Positions 51,684-59,349 of a stretch of DNA of 64,000 nt are shown piece by piece. The notes under the pieces were generated by a model. It had not been told where the DNA came from and searched no databases. It saw only the letters and a program-made list of their open reading frames with translations. Location of the stretch: NCBI RefSeq assembly GCF_000519185.1, contig NZ_JAFA01000004.1:1-64000 (forward strand), given 5' to 3'. How positions within the stretch are numbered: the stretch's first letter is position 1; the number at the start of each line of letters is the position of its first letter. This DNA is from Paraburkholderia nodosa DSM 21604 (GTDB taxonomy: Bacteria; Pseudomonadota; Gammaproteobacteria; Burkholderiales; Burkholderiaceae). The position numbers were made by a program, and so were the translations under genes.

Positions 51684-53243
51684 ATGTTCAGCAAGATCAA
51701 GGTCGCATCCGGCCTGTTGTGTGTCCTCGTCGCGTTCTGTGTACTGCAGCTCGTGACCGCAGGACTTGGTTACTGGTCGCTTACGCGCACGCACGACGAC
51801 GTGGCCGACCTCTCGAAAGTGGCGTTGCGGCAGGCGAGCGCCGCCAACGTCATCACCCAGCAGTTGATGGACGCCCGTATCAATCTCTCGCGCGCAGGCA
51901 CGCGCATGGTCCGCGGCGGCACGGTGCCGACCGACATGGTCAATCACGCGCGCGACCAGCTGGCCGCCGCCGACACCACGTTTGCGGCGCTCATGGCCGT
52001 GCCGCCGATCAACGACGACAACCGCGCGCGCGTCGCCGCGCTCGGCGAGCGCTACCGGGTGTACCGCAAGGCGCTCGGCGAACTGATCGACGACCTCAAC
52101 GGCAACAATCTGCAGGCCTTTCTCGACCAGCCGACGCAGTCGTACCAGGACGCCTATCTCGCTGAACTGCACGCCTTCGCGCAGTTCAGCGCCGCGGCGA
52201 GCCGCGCGTCGCTCGATTCGATCGACTCGCGTCTCGCGCTCTTCCAGGGCGTGGGCATCTTCATTCTGGTCCTGCTGATCGCACTCGCGACCGGTGTGCA
52301 CCTCGCGCTGCGCCGCGGCGTGGTGGAGCCGCTCGAGGAAGCGGGCCGCCATTTCGAGCGCATCGCGCGCGGGCGCCTCGACGAGCGCATCGCCGCGCGC
52401 GGCGAGAACGAGATCGGCCGGCTGTTCCAGGGCCTTGCGCTGATGCAGGCGAGCCTCGCGCGCACGGTCCATACCGTGCGCGAAACGGCGGGCTCGATCA
52501 ACGTGGGCGCCGACGAGATCGCCACCGGCAACGCCGATCTTTCGGCACGCACCGAATCGCAGGCGGCGTCGCTGGAGCAAACGGCGGCCAGCATGGAGGA
52601 ACTGACGGGCACCGTGCGCAACACGGCCGACAACGCGCGCGAGGCGAACGCGCTGGCCGAGGCGGCGCTCGACGCGACCGCGCGCGGCGGCGCCGTAGTG
52701 GGCGAGGTGGTCGAGCGCATGCGCGGCATTGCGCAAAGCTCGGACAAGATCGCGGAGATCATCGGCGTGATCGACGGCATCGCGTTCCAGACCAACATTC
52801 TCGCGCTCAACGCGGCCGTGGAAGCGGCGCGCGCGGGCGAGCAGGGCCGGGGTTTCGCGGTCGTGGCGGGCGAGGTGCGTGGACTCGCGCAGCGCAGCGC
52901 GCAGTCGGCCAAGGAGATCAAGACGCTGATCAGTGAGTCGGTTTCGCAGATCCGTGGCGGCTCGGAGCTGGTGGAGCGCGCGGGCGAGTCGATGCGCGAG
53001 GTGTCGAACTCGATCTCGCGGGCTACGCAGATGATGGCGGGGATCAGCGCCTCGTCGCTCGAGCAGAGCTCGGGCATTGATCAGGTGAATCAGGCCGTTT
53101 CGCAGATGGACCAGATGACCCAGCAGAATGCGGCGCTCGTCGAGGAAGCCGCGGCTGCCGCGGCTTCGCTGCATCAGCAGACACGCCAGCTTTCCGAGGC
53201 CGTGGCCGCGTTCGAGATTTCGCCGGCGGTGCTGGCGGGCTAA
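51684..53243 (+). CDS. Methyl-accepting chemotaxis protein, Tar type
   Basis: 519 residues from ATG 51684 ([12 protein letters not shown]). Transmembrane helix 1 spans about 10-32, a four-helix periplasmic ligand domain about 35-190 ([20 protein letters not shown] resembles Tar), helix 2 about 190-212, HAMP about 213-265, and the signalling domain runs to the end with the hairpin tip [20 protein letters not shown]. Methylation-region Gln/Glu pairs are visible. There is no NWETF-type CheR tether. The ligand is not predictable. The open frame extends 50 codons upstream but lacks a ribosome site. Confidence 0.9.
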   Translation: MFSKIKVASGLLCVLVAFCVLQLVTAGLGYWSLTRTHDDVADLSKVALRQASAANVITQQLMDARINLSRAGTRMVRGGTVPTDMVNHARDQLAAADTTFAALMAVPPINDDNRARVAALGERYRVYRKALGELIDDLNGNNLQAFLDQPTQSYQDAYLAELHAFAQFSAAASRASLDSIDSRLALFQGVGIFILVLLIALATGVHLALRRGVVEPLEEAGRHFERIARGRLDERIAARGENEIGRLFQGLALMQASLARTVHTVRETAGSINVGADEIATGNADLSARTESQAASLEQTAASMEELTGTVRNTADNAREANALAEAALDATARGGAVVGEVVERMRGIAQSSDKIAEIIGVIDGIAFQTNILALNAAVEAARAGEQGRGFAVVAGEVRGLAQRSAQSAKEIKTLISESVSQIRGGSELVERAGESMREVSNSISRATQMMAGISASSLEQSSGIDQVNQAVSQMDQMTQQNAALVEEAAAAAASLHQQTRQLSEAVAAFEISPAVLAG

Positions 53244-53271
53244 GCGACTTGAGCGGTCCGGGCACCACGTG

Positions 53272-53289
53272 GGCGGGCTTGCGCCCGCC
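53272..53289. repeat. Short hairpin between convergent genes
   Basis: GGCGGGC (53272-53278) pairs with GCCCGCC (53283-53289) around TTGC, between the convergent chemoreceptor and epimerase genes. No T-run. Confidence 0.45.
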
Positions 53290-53316
53290 TGCGTCGGCGC
53301 TTCGCACTATTGCGCC

Positions 53317-54402
53317 TCAGACGCCCATGCCCTGATAGGCGGTCAAGAGGTGATATGGCGTCGTGGACGGCATGTCCGCGCGCGCCACGTCGCCGTTTGC
53401 GCTGCGGCATTCCACCCAGCCCTGCGGTGTGAGAAAGCGCGGCGCGAAGCGCCCGATCTGCGGCGCGAGCGCGGCGCGTACCGCGGCGTCGCCATGCGTG
53501 GCGAGCGCGCGCAAGTATTCCGTCTGCGCCCAGATGCGCTGCGTCGCATCGATCACATGGCCCTGCTCGTCGAGCGCCGCCGCCACGGCTCCCGTTTCCG
53601 GGTCCACGCCGTGCTCCTGCGCAAAGGCGAAGGCGCGCGCGAGCGCCTCGTCCAGTCCCGACGCGCCCAGCCGGGCGCCCGCCCGCGTTGCCAGCCAGAA
53701 CCATTCGAACTGATGTCCGGGCTCGAGGCGGTTGTCCGCCGCGCCGATCGGCAATTCGGCGATACAGCCCGTCGGCGCGTGCAGGAAGCCGCGCGCGAGC
53801 GCCTCGACGAGACGCGTGATCGCCGTGTCGAACGCGCTGTCGCCGGTCGCCTCGCTCGCGGCAAGCCAGGCTTCGGTGAGGTGCATGAGCGGATTCTGCA
53901 GCGGGCCGCCGGTGACGCTCGCAAAGGAAACGTCGAGCGCCGCGTTGAGCAGGCCGTCGCGGGCCGCGAAGCGGTCGACGATCAGCGAGGACGTTTCGCG
54001 CGCGACGTCGAGCGCCTCGGCCGCGCCGAAGCGCTGGCCGTAGGCCGCGGTTGCGAACACCACGAAGGCGTGCGTGTAGAGGTCCTTGGTGGTGTCGAGC
54101 GGCGCGCCGGCTGCGTCGACGCTATAGAACCATCCGCCGTGCTTCGGGTCCCGATAAGTGTGGCGCAGCGTTTCGAAGAGCGTTTGCGCGTGCGCGGCGT
54201 CGCCGGCCTGGGAGAAGACGAAGAGCTGGCGGGCGCACGCCATCGCGCGGTAGCGCGTGACGGGCAGCGGTGTCGTGCCGGCCGCATCGAGCGCCTCGTA
54301 GGGCAGGCGCAGTTCGGCATTGAAGCCCGGGCCGCGCCACATCGGCAGGACGACGCGGTCGAAATGCTCGCGCAGGCTGGCTGCGCTCGTAGGTGTGTTC
54401 AT
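53317..54402 (-). CDS. AGE-family epimerase/isomerase (N-acylglucosamine 2-epimerase fold)
   Basis: 361 residues from the ATG read at 54402. The (alpha/alpha)6-barrel family is recognised by TRYRAMACARQLFVFSQAG, the following AHAQTLFETL, HGGWFYSVDAAGAP, DLYTHAFVVFATAAYG, HLTEAWLAASEATGD and PGHQFEWFWLA, whose conserved His and Glu are active-site residues. Members interconvert N-acylglucosamine/N-acylmannosamine, mannose/fructose or cellobiose; the DLYTHAF and GHQFEW set fits mannose or sulfoquinovose-type isomerases best, but the substrate is not certain. The frame stays open upstream for over 500 codons, but only this part shows homology. Confidence 0.83.
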   Translation of the reverse strand: MNTPTSAASLREHFDRVVLPMWRGPGFNAELRLPYEALDAAGTTPLPVTRYRAMACARQLFVFSQAGDAAHAQTLFETLRHTYRDPKHGGWFYSVDAAGAPLDTTKDLYTHAFVVFATAAYGQRFGAAEALDVARETSSLIVDRFAARDGLLNAALDVSFASVTGGPLQNPLMHLTEAWLAASEATGDSAFDTAITRLVEALARGFLHAPTGCIAELPIGAADNRLEPGHQFEWFWLATRAGARLGASGLDEALARAFAFAQEHGVDPETGAVAAALDEQGHVIDATQRIWAQTEYLRALATHGDAAVRAALAPQIGRFAPRFLTPQGWVECRSANGDVARADMPSTTPYHLLTAYQGMGV

Positions 54403-54537
54403 GGCGAAAAGGTGCGGCGGAGCGCGACACTTCAAAAGAGCAATGCCGGCGATTGTACGCATTCGCAAACTGCGCGGGACATTCAAGGCTGCCGCAGCGC
54501 GCTCGCCCACGACAACAAGACCCGGAGGGTGATAACC

Positions 54538-55224
54538 ATGATCGGAAACTGGGAACTCATTGCGCGGCTCGTGCTGGCCGCGCTGCTCGGCAGCGTGATT
54601 GGCTTCGAGCGCGAGCGGCTTTCGTGGGCGGCGGGGCTGCGCACCCATATGCTCGTGAGCGTGGGCTCGGCGCTCATCATGCTCGTCTCGGCCTACGGTT
54701 TCGCCGATGTACTCAAGGGCGACCACGTCGTGCTCGATCCTTCGCGGATGGCGGCGCAGGTCGTCTCGGGCATCGGCTTTCTCGGCGCGGGCTCGATCCT
54801 GCTGCGCGGCGAGATCGTGCGGGGGCTCACGACGGCGGCGAGCCTCTGGTCGGTTGCGGCCGTGGGCCTCGCGGTGGGCGGCGGGCTCTATACGGGCGCG
54901 ATTGCGGCGACCGTCATCATTCTCATCATCCTCGCGGGCATCAAGCCGCTCGAGCGGCGCTTCATTACGTTCCGGCAGCGTCGCCAGCTCACGCTGCTGG
55001 TGAGCCGCGGCGCGCTCACGTTTCACTCGCTGCACGACGCGCTCGGCACGTCGAGCCCGCGCGTGAAGCAGTTCGTCGTGCAGCAGAGCGACGACTCGCC
55101 CGAGCTGGACGAAGTGATGATCACGCTGAGCCGCGTGTCGTCGATGGAGTACGAGGCGATTTGCGCGACGCTGCGCCGCTTGCCCGACGTGAAGGAATTT
55201 CGCGAGGACGGCGCACCGGGCTGA
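54538..55224 (+). CDS. MgtC/SapB family membrane protein
   Basis: 228 residues. Five N-terminal helices carry MgtC motifs: LAALLGSVIGFERERLSWAA (about 13-32), GLRTHMLVSVGSALIMLVSA, VVSGIGFLGAGSILLRGEIV (about 78-97) and GLTTAASLWSVAAVGLAVGG. The C-terminal cytoplasmic domain (about 145-228) is ACT-like in MgtC relatives. MgtC proteins modulate the F-ATPase or the Mg2+ stress response and aid intracellular survival in pathogens; environmental homologues are common. CCGGAGGGTGATAACC gives the ribosome site. Confidence 0.88.
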   Translation: MIGNWELIARLVLAALLGSVIGFERERLSWAAGLRTHMLVSVGSALIMLVSAYGFADVLKGDHVVLDPSRMAAQVVSGIGFLGAGSILLRGEIVRGLTTAASLWSVAAVGLAVGGGLYTGAIAATVIILIILAGIKPLERRFITFRQRRQLTLLVSRGALTFHSLHDALGTSSPRVKQFVVQQSDDSPELDEVMITLSRVSSMEYEAICATLRRLPDVKEFREDGAPG

Positions 55225-55382
55225 CTGCGCAAGGCGTTGGGTCGATGCCGGCTGGGTAAGTCGGGGCAGAGCCCCTGGCGGCGCGTTCCGGCATGCGACA
55301 ATGCGCGTTCGAACCAGAACACGAGGACGTCGCCAAGCGGCCGTGACCGGCCGGCGCGCGACGCGAACCGCATCGCTGACCC

Positions 55383-56312
55383 ATGGCTGATTACGCAGAT
55401 ACCGCATCCTTGAGCTCTTCGCATCCCGAACGCAACGCGCCGTGGCAGCCCCGCGCGACGTCTGCGTCGTCCAACGTGACTGAATCCCCGCCTGCTGTCG
55501 AATCCGATGCTCCGCACGCGCTTGCCGGCGAGGACCTCGCCGCCGTGGCCGAAGCGGATGCCGCTGTGCGCCAGGGCACGCTGAGCGGCTTCGAAAGCGC
55601 CGAGCCTGCTCGAGCGATGGCCGCGCCCGCCGAGGAGGCCGGTGCAGCGAGCCCCGTTGCGGGTGCAACGACTGCGCGCCGCGCGCCGCGGGCGAAACGT
55701 GCCGCGGCGCCTGCCGTGGCCGAAGCGGTGGCGCCCGGCGTTGGAGAGATGCCGGACCCGGCTGGTGCTGCCTTCGTCGCCGAGCCGTCGTTTGCCGCCG
55801 ACTCTGCTGAGCGCATGGAACCCACTGGGTTCGCGCCCGAAGCGGCTCAGACGGCCACCGAGCCGGACGCGCTGACGCAGCGCCTCGACGCGCTCCAGGG
55901 CGCGCTCGCCGAGCAGCGCCGCATGGCGGTCGCCTCGTCGCGCCAACAAAAGTGGGTGGTCGCCGCCGCTTCGGTGGCGGTGCTCGCATCGGTCGGTTTC
56001 GGGATCGCGCAGTCGGTGCGGCTCGACAGCCTCGCAAACGAATCCCGCGCCGATGAGGCCCGCCTCGAGCAGTTCATCCTGAAGCAGCAGTCCACGCTCG
56101 ACGACCTGTCGCAGCGCGTTGCCGCGCAAACCGCCGCTGCCATCGCGGCTGCTGCGGCCGCTGCCGCTGCCGCGGAGACCCCGGCGGCGGCGTCAGCACG
56201 CGTGTCGTCCAGGGCGGCGCCCGCCAAGGCATCGCCCGCCCCCGCGCGCCATGCAGCGGCGCATGCCGCGCGTGCGGCTCACGCGAAAAGCGCCCAGAAA
56301 GCCACGCGCTGA
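55383..56312 (+). CDS. Ala-rich single-pass membrane protein, function unknown
   Basis: 309 residues. Residues 1-175 are a low-complexity Ala/Glu/Pro-rich cytoplasmic region with a basic patch (ARRAPRAKRAAAP). A coiled-coil-like segment (TQRLDALQGALAEQRRMAVA) precedes one transmembrane helix (WVVAAASVAVLASVGFGIAQ, about 197-216) and a short coiled coil (ANESRADEARLEQFILKQQ). The tail is Ala-rich with a 10-residue Ala run and an Ala/His/Lys-rich end. The layout recalls envelope or scaffold proteins, but there is no recognised family. Codon third positions are strongly GC-biased, so the frame is probably real. Confidence 0.65.
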   Translation: MADYADTASLSSSHPERNAPWQPRATSASSNVTESPPAVESDAPHALAGEDLAAVAEADAAVRQGTLSGFESAEPARAMAAPAEEAGAASPVAGATTARRAPRAKRAAAPAVAEAVAPGVGEMPDPAGAAFVAEPSFAADSAERMEPTGFAPEAAQTATEPDALTQRLDALQGALAEQRRMAVASSRQQKWVVAAASVAVLASVGFGIAQSVRLDSLANESRADEARLEQFILKQQSTLDDLSQRVAAQTAAAIAAAAAAAAAAETPAAASARVSSRAAPAKASPAPARHAAAHAARAAHAKSAQKATR

Positions 56313-56445
56313 CCGGCTTCTCCCCGCGATCCCGCCCCTGTATCCGAAAACTCGATGCGTTGCTTTGTTGCAACGCATCGAATGTGCTCGACCCCGTGCG
56401 ACGGCGCGTCGCAGTTTTTTTGCTGCGCTGCACTAGCGTTGCCCT

Positions 56446-56486
56446 AGGGAAAACCCTATAATTCGTTCTGTCTTAGGGAAAACCCT
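56446..56486 (+). promoter_or_regulatory. Promoter with duplicated AGGGAAAACCCT element
   Basis: AGGGAAAACCCT occurs at 56446-56457 and again at 56475-56486, 29 bases apart. Each is an AGGG/CCCT dyad around four A residues. The first copy runs straight into a consensus -10 hexamer TATAAT (56457-56462); the -35 region is weak. The second copy would sit just downstream of the start point. The small gene at 56513 follows. Confidence 0.65.
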
Positions 56487-56512
56487 GAACTGCAGCCTAA
56501 CTGGGAGTCGCC

Positions 56513-56668
56513 ATGAGCTTCATCTTTGCCCTGTTCCAAAAGGTGAGCGACCTCTTCGCGTCGCCGTATCTGCCGATGGATTCGGAATACTCGTACGCAG
56601 CGCGTCACCGCGAAGCCGAGCGCGTTCGCCGCTCGCACTACATGCCGTTCGGCATGCCGCGTGACTGA
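56513..56668 (+). CDS. 51-residue protein, function unknown
   Basis: A short gene with CTGGGAG seven or eight bases upstream of the ATG and its own promoter. The product starts MSFIFALFQKVSDLFASPYL and ends with a Tyr/Arg/His-rich part (AARHREAERVRRSHYMPFG, then MPRD). The N-terminus is an amphipathic or weakly hydrophobic helix and the C-terminus is basic, so peripheral membrane association is possible. It recalls the very short Burkholderia proteins of DUF3563 type in size, but I do not see that family's conserved motif. The strong terminator about 70 bases downstream and the dedicated promoter argue that it is a real single-gene unit. Confidence 0.65.
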   Translation: MSFIFALFQKVSDLFASPYLPMDSEYSYAARHREAERVRRSHYMPFGMPRD

Positions 56669-56739
56669 TCGAAGCTGAAGCGCTTCGGGCGGCGCGCGCC
56701 GTCCAACGCGTTTCTCCGGTCAGACCGCCAGGTCTTCAA

Positions 56740-56782
56740 GCAAGGCCGGCTCTCGCAAGAGAGCCGGCCTTGCTGCGTTTTT
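56740..56782 (+). terminator. Strong intrinsic terminator after the 51-residue gene
   Basis: A perfect 15-bp stem (56740-56754 with 56759-56773), GCAA loop, then TGCGTTTTTG. Confidence 0.88.
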
Positions 56783-56867
56783 GGGGCGGCTGCAAGCCTC
56801 TGGCGCAACGGCAGCCGCGCGCGGCTCGTGTCATAGTGATGCCGCATCGAAATCGCTACGCCTCATC

Positions 56868-57482
56868 ATGTCCAATACTTACTTCTACGATCCCGCCCAG
56901 GGCCATGGCCTGCCGCACGATCCGTTCAAGGCGATCGTCGCGCCGCGCATGATCGGCTGGATCGCCAGCCGCGCGAAAAGCGGCGCGCTCAATCTCGCGC
57001 CCTATAGCTTCTTCGGCGCGTTCGCCACATTTCCGCCGATCATCGGGTTCTGCAGCGAAGGCCGCAAGGACAGCATCAGCAACATCGAAGAGACCGGCGA
57101 GTTCGTCTGGAATCTCACCTCGAAGGCGCTGGCGCTGCAGATGAACCGCACCTCCGCGCCGGTCGCGGCCGACGTCGACGAATTCGCGCTCGCGGGCCTC
57201 ACGGCCGCGCCGGGCCGCAGCGTCGCGGTGCCGCACGTGGCCGAGTCGCCGGCCGCGCTCGAATGCAAGCTGCTGCAGGTCGTGCGGCTCAACACGCTGG
57301 ACGGCGCGCCCATGGACAACTGGCTCGCGCTGGGGCAGGTGGTGGGTGTGCACATTCGCGAGGAATTCCTGAAGGACGGCCTGTTCGACACGCACGCCGC
57401 CCAGCCCGTGATGCGCGCGGGCTATCGCGCCGACTTCGCGGAGATCGGCGAGATGTTCCAGATGGTGCGGCCGAGCGCGTAA
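56868..57482 (+). CDS. Flavin reductase family protein (FMN-binding split barrel)
   Basis: 204 residues. HDPFKAIVAPRMIGWIASRA (about 17-36), NLAPYSFFGAFATFPPIIGF, DSISNIEETGEFVWNL and the later GAPMDNWLALGQVVGVHI match the flavin reductase/DIM6-NTAB family. These proteins bind FMN and either supply reduced flavin to a monooxygenase or act on small oxidants. No monooxygenase gene is adjacent. Starts upstream of ATG 56868 overlap the terminator of the previous unit and are rejected. Confidence 0.87.
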   Translation: MSNTYFYDPAQGHGLPHDPFKAIVAPRMIGWIASRAKSGALNLAPYSFFGAFATFPPIIGFCSEGRKDSISNIEETGEFVWNLTSKALALQMNRTSAPVAADVDEFALAGLTAAPGRSVAVPHVAESPAALECKLLQVVRLNTLDGAPMDNWLALGQVVGVHIREEFLKDGLFDTHAAQPVMRAGYRADFAEIGEMFQMVRPSA

Positions 57483-57575
57483 GCCGCTGCGGGCGTGAGC
57501 AGATCGCGGCGTTGCCGCGTCCTGCCCGCCCGCCGATAATGGCCCGACAGCGCGAGGCGCGCAGGGAGGCAATCC

Positions 57576-57872
57576 ATGCAATCTCCGACGGGATCGGTGG
57601 TGGCGCTCAGTTCTGCCGCCTCGACGATGTTTTCGATCGGCCTGATCGCGCTGGGCTACTGGGGGCTGCACGAGCCGTCGGCCTGGCGCATCGGCGACCG
57701 GGTGGTCGTCGGCATCGCGCTCGCGGGCTTCGCGTGCCTCGGCAGCGTGCCCTGGCTCGCCACCTCGCCCGCGAAACCCAACGACGAGTCGCGCTTTCTG
57801 ATGGCGCGCCGCGCCTTTCTCTGCGGCGCGGCTGCCGTGTGGGTGTCGATTGCCCTGTCGCTCGTGCTGTGA
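57576..57872 (+). CDS. Small membrane protein, function unknown
   Basis: 98 residues with three predicted transmembrane segments (SAASTMFSIGLIALGYWGLH; VVVGIALAGFACLGSVPWLA; LCGAAAVWVSIALSLVL) and a charged loop (KPNDESRFLMARRA). AGGGAGGCAATCC precedes the ATG. No family recognised. It ends 12 bases from the convergent porin gene. Confidence 0.65.
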   Translation: MQSPTGSVVALSSAASTMFSIGLIALGYWGLHEPSAWRIGDRVVVGIALAGFACLGSVPWLATSPAKPNDESRFLMARRAFLCGAAAVWVSIALSLVL

Positions 57873-57884
57873 CCAGGAGCGTGA

Positions 57885-59057
57885 TCAGAAGCGGGCGCGC
57901 AAGCCCACCGTGCCCACCACCTGATTGGCCGTCGTAGACGCGCCGCCCGCCGTGTTGATGAACGCCACGTAGTTGTGTCCCGAGGCGTGCTGGTACATGG
58001 CCTCGCCGTAGAGGTCGGTGCGCTTCGAGAGGCGGTACACGACCTGTGCGTCCACCTGGTTCCACTTCGGATCGGCGCCGTAAGTGGTCGTGTTGCTCAC
58101 GTGGCCGTCCGTGAAGGTGTAGGCGAGGCCCAGGCTCCACGCCGGGTTCAACTGATACTTCCCGTTCACTTCGTAATTGTTGAAGCTCATGTCGCCGCCC
58201 TGCGAGCCGAACGAGCTGGTGCCCGCGTACTCGCTGCGCGTGAACACGAAGCCCGCGGTAGCCGGCCCGAACGTGTAGTTGATGCCGCCGCCGAACGAAC
58301 GCAGCCGGTCGGCGCCGAGTGCGAAGCCACCCTTGCCGTTGGCCGTCGATTCCGCGAGATCCACCGCGCCCGGGCTGCTCGCCGTCGCGCCCTGGGTGCC
58401 GTTCAGCTGCAGATAGCCGGCCGCGATGGCGAGCGGCCCGTTGGTGTAGCTCGCGCCGAAGCTGTAGGCGCGGTTCACGGCGAAGTCGGTCTGGTTCGAG
58501 AACGCGTACAACGCGCCGAACTTCAGGCCGCTATACGTGTTGCTCGTGAACTTGACGGCGTTGCTCATGCGCAGCGAGTGGTTCAGGTTGTCGTTGTCGA
58601 ACGGATGCGCGAAGCCCGTGTCGCCGAAGGTGCCTGCCGTGGCCGAGAGCGGCGCGACGAAATCGACGAGCGAGTCGTACTGGCGGCCGAGCGTGAGCGA
58701 GCCGAACTGGTCGCTCGCGAGGCCCACGTAGGCCTGGCGGCCGAACATGCGGCCGTCCTGGCCGAGCTTGCCGTTCTGCACGTTGAAGCCGTTTTCGAGC
58801 ACGAAGACCGCATGCAGGCCGCCGCCCAGGTCCTCGCTGCCGCGCACGCCGAAGCGGCTGCCGTTCACGTTGCCGCTCGTTGCCTGCCAGAGCGCGCCGC
58901 CCGACTTGCCGCTCGCGACGTTGTTCGTGTACATGATGCCGGCGTCGATCAGGCCGTAGAGCGTGACGGAGCTTTGCGCGTGGGCCGCGGGCGCGGCGAG
59001 CGTGCCGAGTGCGCCGAGCACGGCGGCAGCGGTGGTGAGCGAGAGGGGGTTCTTCAT
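57885..59057 (-). CDS. Burkholderia-type trimeric outer-membrane porin
   Basis: 390 residues from the ATG read at 59057, with AGGAACC upstream. The signal peptide MKNPLSLTTAAAVLGALGTL with cleavage after AHA is followed by QSSVTLYGLIDAGIMYTNN, the classic first strand of Gram-negative porin family 4. SRFGVRGSEDLGGGLHAVFV and FGRQAYVGLASDQFGSLTLG are conserved strand-turn segments, and the chain ends in ...VGLRARF with the terminal Phe needed for Bam assembly. A 16-strand general diffusion pore is expected. Confidence 0.92.
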   Translation of the reverse strand: MKNPLSLTTAAAVLGALGTLAAPAAHAQSSVTLYGLIDAGIMYTNNVASGKSGGALWQATSGNVNGSRFGVRGSEDLGGGLHAVFVLENGFNVQNGKLGQDGRMFGRQAYVGLASDQFGSLTLGRQYDSLVDFVAPLSATAGTFGDTGFAHPFDNDNLNHSLRMSNAVKFTSNTYSGLKFGALYAFSNQTDFAVNRAYSFGASYTNGPLAIAAGYLQLNGTQGATASSPGAVDLAESTANGKGGFALGADRLRSFGGGINYTFGPATAGFVFTRSEYAGTSSFGSQGGDMSFNNYEVNGKYQLNPAWSLGLAYTFTDGHVSNTTTYGADPKWNQVDAQVVYRLSKRTDLYGEAMYQHASGHNYVAFINTAGGASTTANQVVGTVGLRARF

Positions 59058-59349
59058 TCGAGGTTCCTGTAGCGTTGTTGTTTCGTGGCGTGTGCAACAG
59101 CGACAGGAGTGTAGGGAGGGAAAGACTCCGGAAAAACCGGCTGTGACTGGAGAGGATTCTTCCTCGATCTGGAAGGATGATTTCATCTCCCTGTCATAAA
59201 TCGACTCAGGCATCGACTCAGGCGATCGAGGGCTTGCGCCAGGCCCGAAGCAGGAGCGGCCTTGCGAGTTTGGTACGATTCACGCTTTGCCAGCCGACCC
59301 TACCTGCCGCGTGAAGCGTTACGTGCCGTTGATCCGCGATCGAATCGCG

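Noticed and set aside
54403..56037. Upstream extension of the epimerase frame to about 900 codons
   Set aside because: The extension is antisense to MgtC and the Ala-rich protein and has no family motif; the epimerase family start coincides with the ATG at 54402.
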